From Cryptomeria japonica (lineage: Eukaryota; Streptophyta; Pinopsida; Cupressales; Cupressaceae), in the NCBI RefSeq assembly GCF_030272615.1, contig NC_081413.1:447928538-447992537 (forward strand): 64,000 bases of DNA, given 5' to 3'. Positions 57,290-64,000 of this stretch are shown in pieces (positions within the stretch are counted from its first letter, which is position 1; each line of letters opens with the position of its first letter). The notes beneath the pieces are model-generated. The model worked only from the letters and a program-made list of their open reading frames with translations. It searched no databases and was not told the origin of the DNA. Position numbers and translations under genes: made by a program.

Positions 57290-58884
57290 CCATTTGGTAT
57301 CAGTTGTAGAAAGGTGGGGTTACATCATTTCTAGAGAGGAAATCACCAAAGAGTGACTAAGACTTTTGTGAAGGAGTATAAAAATGGGAAACTCAATCTT
57401 TTTGGCAAGGCGTTTGTGGTGGATGAGAGCCTTGTTGCAGAGGTTATCAACCTTTCTATGGAAGACATTAAATTTTACAGGGATATAAAGCTCTCTAATG
57501 CTTCTGTTAAGAAGTTTCCCAAGATGACAAAGGAGAAGCCGACTTCAATTAAGGTCAACAAGTTCAACTTTGAGCCAAAGCAGATAAAGCCCATTTTGAG
57601 GGAACTTTTGAAAGCTATTATGGAGTTCTTCACTCTAGACGACATTTTTTCTAAGATCTATGGATACCACTTTGTTCTACTCAACCACTTCACACATAAA
57701 GGTGAAGATTTCTTTCCCTTCTACTTGCTCTCTCCTCTAAATGCCAACATTAATGAGAATAGAGATGATCCCCATATTAATCCAATTTTGCATAAAGGAT
57801 TAATTTTGCTGATCTATGAGCATTTTAAGGCTAGAGATTTAGAGAACCCTCATAAGGCTCTCTCGGCCTCTAATTATGATGGGGAGTGCAATGGTAGCTC
57901 TAAAAAAGAGGGATGGGATACTAAGGATGAGAAGGAATTTGTCATCCCCCCCCCCCCCCCCCTCCCAAGAAACCTAAAAGGGAGCAAAAGAATTTGTTTG
58001 TTGGGAACAACAAGGTTAAGGGCTATCCTTTGGTGGGGGGAGCTAAGAGAGTGAAGAGAGCCAAGGGGAAAGGGAAAGCCTTTGCCCTTGTAATTTTTGA
58101 AAGCTCCTAGGAGCATGATGTTCTTATCTCCCCTTTTGATTTTGAGGACTCTCTTTCTCCTCATGAGAAGGATGGGAACTCCAAGGAGTCTATGGATTTG
58201 AGTTTTTGGTACTTTTAGCCCAAGTAGGAGATGGCTATTGGGGTTTTAGAGACCACCAAAAATAGTCTTGTGTATCTCTTCAAACTTTTTAGATGGGATT
58301 TTCATGAAATTAAAAGCCTCAACCTTAATCAAAGAGCCCTTTCCTCTAAATTTGAAATTTACAGGCTAAGGAGGATTTGGGGGAGAAGCTATAGGTGAGT
58401 GATGAGCCCATGTAATCTGGTGGTGTGAAGGATAAGCCTCAAGGGTCCTCTATTTGTGCCCTTTAGAATGTGATGAGAAGAAAATGATAGCAAATTGTTT
58501 AACTAAGAATGTGGAGGCTATTGAAAAAATAAAGGATAGGTATGATAACAAGTTTAGGGAAGCGGAACAAAGGATTAAAAAATTTGACACTACCTTGCCT
58601 AAAATTATGGAGGATAGTCATAAAATTGTTAATTTTGCAGTATAAAATATGACAACTATGGTGGCAAGGCTTGAGAAGTTTCACCGAGACAAGGTCTTTG
58701 CTAACCTAGACTAGAATAAGGACCTAGGAGCTGAGGACACTTCAAGTTCGAGCAAGAGAACTGGGGCAAGTACAAAAATGAAGTCTGCTAACTTGCCTCA
58801 GGATATCCTAGAATTGAAGGAGATGGCCCAAAATATGAACTGGCTGGAAGCTGAAGTTGCTAAAACTTTACAGAACCAGTATTA
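57290..58884 (+). pseudogene. Unrecognised protein family (FAM-U), second copy
   Basis: The open stretch from 57353 reads TKTFVKEYKNGKLNLFGKAF, AEVINLSMEDIKFYRDIKLS, DDIFSKIYGYHFVLLNHFTH and NPILHKGLILLIYEHFKARD, aligning with the copy at 13188. A C-run at 57949-57962 causes a frame change. K/G-rich text, an acidic patch and a coiled coil (ENVEAIEKIKDRYDNKFREA region near 58510; EMAQNMNWLEAEVAKTLQNQ near 58820) follow to TAG 58884. Stops near 58218, 58410 and 58643 show decay. Role unknown. Confidence 0.6.
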
Positions 58885-59100
58885 GTGTTGTCCCTTTTGT
58901 TGGTGCTGCTTTGTTCCTCTACTGGCTTTTGCTATTGTTGGGCTATGTGTTTCCATGCTTGTCTTATTTTCTTGTTAATCTTGTTATCTTTTTGGGACCT
59001 TCTCTATTCTGAGGGGCTTTAATGTTCTATCATATGTAGCTTCTTTGTAAAGGGTTTCGGGTCCCTTAAAAACCTATTTTTGCCTTAATAAAAAATATTA
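58885..59100 (+). other. LINE-like 3' tail of the second FAM-U copy
   Basis: T-rich sequence, then GGGTTTCGGGTCCCTTAAAAA, CCTATTTTTGCCTTAATAAAAAATATTATT. A related GGGTTTCGGGTCCCTGTAAAA lies at 63041. Such GGGTCCC plus short A-rich ends are usual in plant LINEs, suggesting LINE-type spread of FAM-U. Confidence 0.5.
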
Positions 59101-59929
59101 TTATTTTTACTTGTTCATGGGAGTTTAAATTTTTTTGAACCTACTAGCACAAGTTATCTATATATTCTTAGTCTTGTATCTTTTAAAAAATGTATGTCTA
59201 ATAGTTGAGTTAAACTTTGCAATTTCATGTTTCCTTAAGATTTTTATTCTTAATTATAAATTTTGTATAATTTTTCCAAAGATTAAGACATTTTGATGTC
59301 TAGTGTTTAAAGATCTCTTAGTCCACCAAAATCTAGTATCTTTGAAGGTTTGGATTTCATTAAATATTTCACAAACTTTCATCCCTTATGTAGGTATATT
59401 TTTAGAGTTTTTTTAGCCCCATTTTTCAACTTGGAAAATCTTAAACTTTCATGCCAAGCTCCTCAAATTGATAACATCTTGGTCAATATATTCAGTTGTT
59501 TTTGAATGTTGAAGATTGTTTGGAAATTGTTATAGGCAAGTTGTTTGTGTCACCAAGTCACTGATATCTAACTTATCGCTAAAGGGTTGGCAAAATCGGT
59601 AAGTGAATTCAAATATCGGCAACTTGAGGGATTTTCACAAATCACCGATGGAGGTGACAATGTAAAAGTATTATCGGCAATTTAGGTGGATTTACAAAAA
59701 CAGTGATTTATTGTGTTCATAAATTTTGGTGAGTTGCTCAAATTCTTAAAAATCCCAATATACTCAAACCTTAATGTTGTTGGCAAATTTGACAACAAAC
59801 ATAAGTTGGCCATCTTGCACAAAATGCCAAAGGGAGTTTTCGTTTGTACTCAAAGACCAAGAGGGAGGTAGATATTATAACTACTTGCAGATAACTACTT
59901 CATCGAAGCATTGGATGCAAGATGCATAA
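59101..59929. other. Anonymous AT-rich DNA
   Basis: No gene. Words such as TATCGGCAA and ATCACCGATGGAGG recur between 59560 and 59690 without clear periodicity. Confidence 0.4.
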
Positions 59930-61330
59930 CAAAGTTTTTAGAAAGTTTTCAAGAAATTATAATTGGCAAGTTCAAAGCCAAATTTAGTGCCATTTTTGCT
60001 AGTATCCTACCTGCTCTAGCCAAAATGAGAGTTTTGGAATAACTTATCAATATCCATCAAGGCAAACTAGAAAGGAGTTTTTTGTTAGTAATTATATTTT
60101 AAAATGCATGGCTTGACATGAATGCAAACTATGGAAGCATAAAACAAGGCAAGTGAAATGTTTGATGGAATACATCAAAACGAATGTCATCTCATGGTAC
60201 ACTATGATCAAAAGACTCACAAAAAAATGAACATTTAGAAAAAGCTTTAGATACTTTCAAGCTTATGTAGTTAACATGTGTAAAGTTGAGTCCCATGATT
60301 AAAATTATGGTGTTTGTTTGGACTATTTTATTTGTGCCCAATTCATACCAAATGGAAGCATGAGTAAGGCACTTGAATTGTTCAACATGATGCCTCAAAG
60401 AGATACTATCTCACCGCTCAATGTCGTAGGGTATACTCAGAAGTGATTTGTTGAAAAGGTTCTTTGTAGAAAATGCAATCGGTATGGGTAAAGTCAAATT
60501 CTATAAAGCTTCATTGAGTGCCTCAAAAGAAATGTAATCACATGAAATTCAATGATTTTCAGGATATACATAAACCAGTTTGTTGCAAAGACTTTAGAAG
60601 CTTTCAAGCAAATGCAATTGCCCCACTGAACATGCATGCAAAATATGGAAGGATAAAACAAGGAGTTTGAAATGTTTGACAAAGTGCTTCAAAGAGAGGC
60701 CATTGTGTGAAATGTGATGATATGTGCCAAATGGAGTTGTTGGAATGGCTTTAGAAATGTTTAAGTGTAATTTGCATGATTTGAAGTCGTATTTTATGAT
60801 CTTTTTTGATGTTCTCTTCAACTGCACCAATGGCTATGAATATAAAAGATTTGTTGAAAAGGCTTTAGAAACATTCATGCATACATGGTTGATTGGTGTA
60901 TATCTTGACTCCACTTCTTTTGTCCCATCGATGTGGCTTGTAGACACATTAAGCTTTGGAACATGGTATTGACATCTATCAAAAATTGTGGAAGGAGAGA
61001 CAATGTGGATGATTATACTAGCTTTGATATGGAAACTTAGAATAAGTATTGCATATCGACAAAGAATAGATGTGCTAAACAAGTTTTGGATCTTTTTAAT
61101 AGATGCATCTTGTATAATGTAAAGTGGATTCCATAATGAATTCCATCATCATCCTATTTGTATCAAAATGAAAGACTCGAAACACAATCATAAATGCTCT
61201 AGTAGACATGCATTTAAAATGTATAATCATGCATCAAATTGTTTGAACAAAGTGCCCCCAAGAGATATTGACTCATGTTCTAGAATGAGGGTGGACCAAA
61301 TAATAACTTGACTATATGAAAATCACAATG
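59930..61330 (+). pseudogene. PPR protein pseudogene
   Basis: Broken frames on the plus strand give repeated pieces of plant pentatricopeptide repeats: FASILPALAKMRVLE near 59998, ALDTFKLM-like and KALELFNMMPQRDTISPLN near 60375, FVAKTLEAFKQMQLPH near 60580, EMFDKVLQREAIV near 60680, KALETFMHTWLIGVYLDSTS near 60860. The pattern [FASILPA]..[DMYAKCG]..[MPQRDVVSWNAMI]..[KALETFKQM] identifies a PLS-type array of organelle RNA-processing factors. No frame is intact. Confidence 0.75.
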
Positions 61331-62989
61331 GGAGGAAATATTTTGATTAAAAAATTCGATACCAAATGACTAAAATTCACTAATGCATTGTTTCCAAAGG
61401 TGTAGATGTTTCTGTATGTAAGAAGAGAGTTGATGATGAAATAGTTACAAAGAAAAAATATGTACATGAAGACATGGAGGTCACCTTGACAAAATAGACA
61501 TCAAGTTCTTTCTTCAATGTCACAAGTTTCAAAGTGCCTTTTGAAAAAGTGATATATGTCACTTATTCTAATTAAAGTTAGCCTTGTAAATTTAACTGTG
61601 TAAAAGTGAGGTAAATCCTAACTTATCTTCAAAAGGGTACTTATTCTAAGAATTGTCTTAGGTAGTTATCCTAAGAGGATTATCCAGGTAGTTATCCTAA
61701 GTAGTTAGACTAAGTGGTTATGAATTAGTTATTGAAGGATGCCTATAAATACAAGGCTATTTCATTTGTAAAAGGGGAAGACTCTTACGAAGGGGAGGCT
61801 ATGGAGAAATTATTAGAGAAATAGTTTGATGACTTTTGTGTTTACACTTTGTATAAAAGAGTTCTTGAGATTGTATAATTTCATGGAAATAGTGAAGGAT
61901 GCATTTAGTTCGTATGTTCTAGATGTTCGTATTGAATTATTATTGCTGATTTTTCATGTGTCAAATTGGTGATATCTTTGATCTATGTGAAAATCATTTG
62001 TCATCTATTGGAATTCTTATAATTCATGCAATTGATGTAATGAAACACAATCAAACTTTGGTATCTTGGTTTGGATGTTCTAGAGTTACCCATCTCTTCG
62101 TATGTTGAGATATGTCATCCTTCTTTCATCAATATTATGTAAGTTAAAACGTGTTTTTTGTTTAAACTCCCTTTGTATCTATCATCATTTGTGAAATCCT
62201 CTTTGGTGTTTGTATGTCTACCATTGGGGTTTCTATTATTCACCTTTCTTTAGTTTAGTTTCATTTCTTTTTTGTACTTTCAGGTTAAAAGTACACAAAA
62301 ATCCTAAATACCCCCATCATACGAGGGAGTTGCCCCTCTCAAATGCAGAGCAAGACTGTGGTTTCACCACAATATCTCCAACTATTGGAATGGTTCTCAT
62401 TGCTCTTTGAGAAAACAGGGTCAATTTTGAAGATGAATTCATAGTGACAAATTTGTTTACCAACAAGTTTATGAATTTAGAAGGTTTTAACAATAATCTC
62501 TAGTAGTCCAAGGAAACTCTACATTAATTAATTTTTAATGACATAGCCTAAAATTGCTTATATGAAATCTAAAGGAGGTTGAAAATTTTGTATTATTGAA
62601 CAATGAACAAAAGTATGAAAATAAGTATTTGCTCCAAAATTGATTGCATGAAAAGTATCTTTTACAAAAGCATAGGATTAATGATTAGCCACAACATCCG
62701 AACTTGAAGTTTTAAAATCTTCATAATATACAATGGTAAAATTAGAGCAAGATCAAACTAACATGCTTAAAATATGAGAGTGCAAAAATTTAAGTTCAAG
62801 AATCATGAATACCCAATGTATCATTTGTAATGAGAAGCCCTAATGGGGATGACTAAATTATCAAAACAAAATGATGTATAAGAATGAGATGTTAGGGATT
62901 AGGCATTATGAGTACTTTATATCTCACATTGAAAGTAAACCAATAGAAGTATCTCTACACCTTTCACTCTAGAAGCACATATAAGGAAA
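61331..62989. other. Anonymous DNA with a promoter- or LTR-like segment
   Basis: At 61640-61760 a TTATCCTAAG word repeats three times (GGTAGTTATCCTAAG twice), followed by CCTATAAATACAAGG at 61742, a good TATA element, then AG-rich text. This looks like part of an LTR promoter, but LTR borders were not found. No gene otherwise. Confidence 0.35.
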
Positions 62990-63090
62990 ACCATTGAATA
63001 TTGGATATACCAAAAAAAAATTAATTTTTTGTTTAGATTTGGGTTTCGGGTCCCTGTAAAACTCGCTTATATTAATCAAAAACAAGTTGT
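62990..63090 (+). other. LINE-like 3' end
   Basis: GGGTTTCGGGTCCCTGTAAAA then CTCGCTTATATTAATCAAAAAC, closely resembling the tail near 59060-59096. The preceding coding part is not recognisable. Confidence 0.4.
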
Positions 63091-63671
63091 TCAATTAGAA
63101 CATAAGTGACTTAAGGGATTGAACACATATAATAGAAAGGGAAAATTTTAAGAACGAACCCTTTAACAAATAGAAAAATAAAAGACATATCATAAGAAAA
63201 GTTTACCATTATGACATAAAAACAAATACTCTTTTGACTCAAAATTTAACCTCACAAATTATTTAAAAAAATAGAGGAACATTTGACAACAAACTAGGGT
63301 TTAGATATTTTCAAGGGGAATATTAGACCATATTTTGACAAATTTTAGTTACTCTAACAGCAGTCACCTTAGTAAAATGAGATTTATGCACCACTAGATT
63401 AATTGTATAGGAAAATAAGAGCCTTCCCTCATGATCTTATAGTATGCCACCCTCTCTTGCTTGCTCATAATACCTATGAGAGGAATCATCAAAATTTAAT
63501 TTAAGTTAGCCTTGGGTAGGGGGGGACCATAATTAGGTAGAAGTTGATGTTAAATGAAAACTATCCAATTATGATAAGTTTGACTTTAATATGATATTAC
63601 AATAAAAATATTCATTTTTTAAAACATTCAATATGCACTAGATATTGATTTATCTATTTATTAAAGTAGCA
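63091..63671. other. Anonymous AT-rich DNA
   Basis: No gene or repeat structure seen before the ATG at 63672. Confidence 0.4.
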
Positions 63672-64000
63672 ATGGAGCAAGAGAAGGGAGAAGCACTGCA
63701 TTTGAATTCAGGGAACGGCGGGAAACCCTGCAATGGACAGGTAAACTAGGGGGAGAATGGAAAGGACGATTCTCGGGACTACCTAGATTCCTCTGAGTTG
63801 AGTGGAAAGGACCTGACAGATGGGGACCCACAAGAAGGAGACAAGCATATCGATCCTGATGGATAAAATGGAGATTCACGTGTTGGAGACACTCCTAGGC
63901 ATGAACCTATTCGAAGGGACAACAATCGGTCTTGGAATTCTCTATTCGGTGTCAAACCAAGTGGAAAGTCCTTGCTCCCTCCAGTTCATAATATCTTAGA
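63672..64000 (+). pseudogene. Probable LINE ORF1 N-terminus, running off the window
   Basis: From ATG 63672 one frame with two stops (TAG 63747, TAA 63867) encodes polar sequence (MEQEKGEALHLNSGNGGKPC, KDLTDGDPQEGDKHIDPDG) and then RRDNNRSWNSLFGVKPSGKS. The block [RSW.SLFG.KPS] recalls the start of DUF4283-type LINE ORF1 proteins. The domain itself would lie beyond 64000. Confidence 0.5.

Noticed and set aside
1-64000. Prokaryotic features (operons, CRISPR, ribosome binding sites)
   Set aside because: Content is plainly plant nuclear: spliced genes, LTR retrotransposons, LINEs and PPR remnants.

Overview
The window is nuclear DNA of a land plant, most likely a large-genome seed plant. The density of nested LTR retrotransposons, an ABR1-like ERF gene and a decayed plant-type PPR gene fit a conifer or other gymnosperm, but the species cannot be fixed from the sequence. 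Nearly everything here is retroelement in several layers; the only apparently intact cellular gene is an AP2/ERF transcription factor at about 38.2-39.3 kb on the minus strand. Layout, left part: 1-4922 is the 3' end of a Tat-like Ty3/gypsy element. It carries, antisense, a spliced plant mobile domain (PMD) gene, then a polypurine tract and a 3' LTR. This element sits inside a minus-strand copia-type element whose gag start and LTR follow at 4923-7071. From 7.2 to 12.9 kb lies a decayed plus-strand L1-type LINE (DUF4283/CCHC ORF1, then endonuclease, reverse transcriptase and RNase H-like ORF2). It is followed by an unrecognised protein-coding family that starts at 13188. Middle part: that reading frame is split by a minus-strand copia-like element (13734-28382) flanked by the 5-bp duplication ATACT. 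Inside one LTR of that element sits a complete Tat-like element (19529-27616) duplicated at GGGGG. The split frame resumes at 28383 and ends near 29.1 kb. A third Tat-like element, with a decayed tRNA-Trp type primer site, begins at 30174 and is lost after gag near 34.9 kb. AT-rich anonymous DNA with one long hairpin leads up to the ERF gene, next to which lies a tRNA-derived SINE-like unit. Right part: 41853-56099 is one compound copia-like insertion (target duplication ACATC) with three LTRs in the order LTR-internal-LTR-internal fragment-LTR. It contains a solo LTR of another family (duplication GGGAT) and other foreign blocks. After it come a second copy of the unrecognised family with a LINE-like 3' tail (57.3-59.1 kb), a PPR pseudogene (59.9-61.3 kb) and the start of another LINE ORF1 at the right edge. 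Themes: two divergent copia-like elements in this window lack a visible pol but share a gag with coiled coil and zinc knuckles plus a long unknown ORF (called ORF-X here). The Tat-like elements share a recurrent GGACC...GGTCC hairpin module, and the captured PMD gene keeps its splice sites while its frame decays by C-to-T stops. All reading was by eye; no searches or alignments were run.
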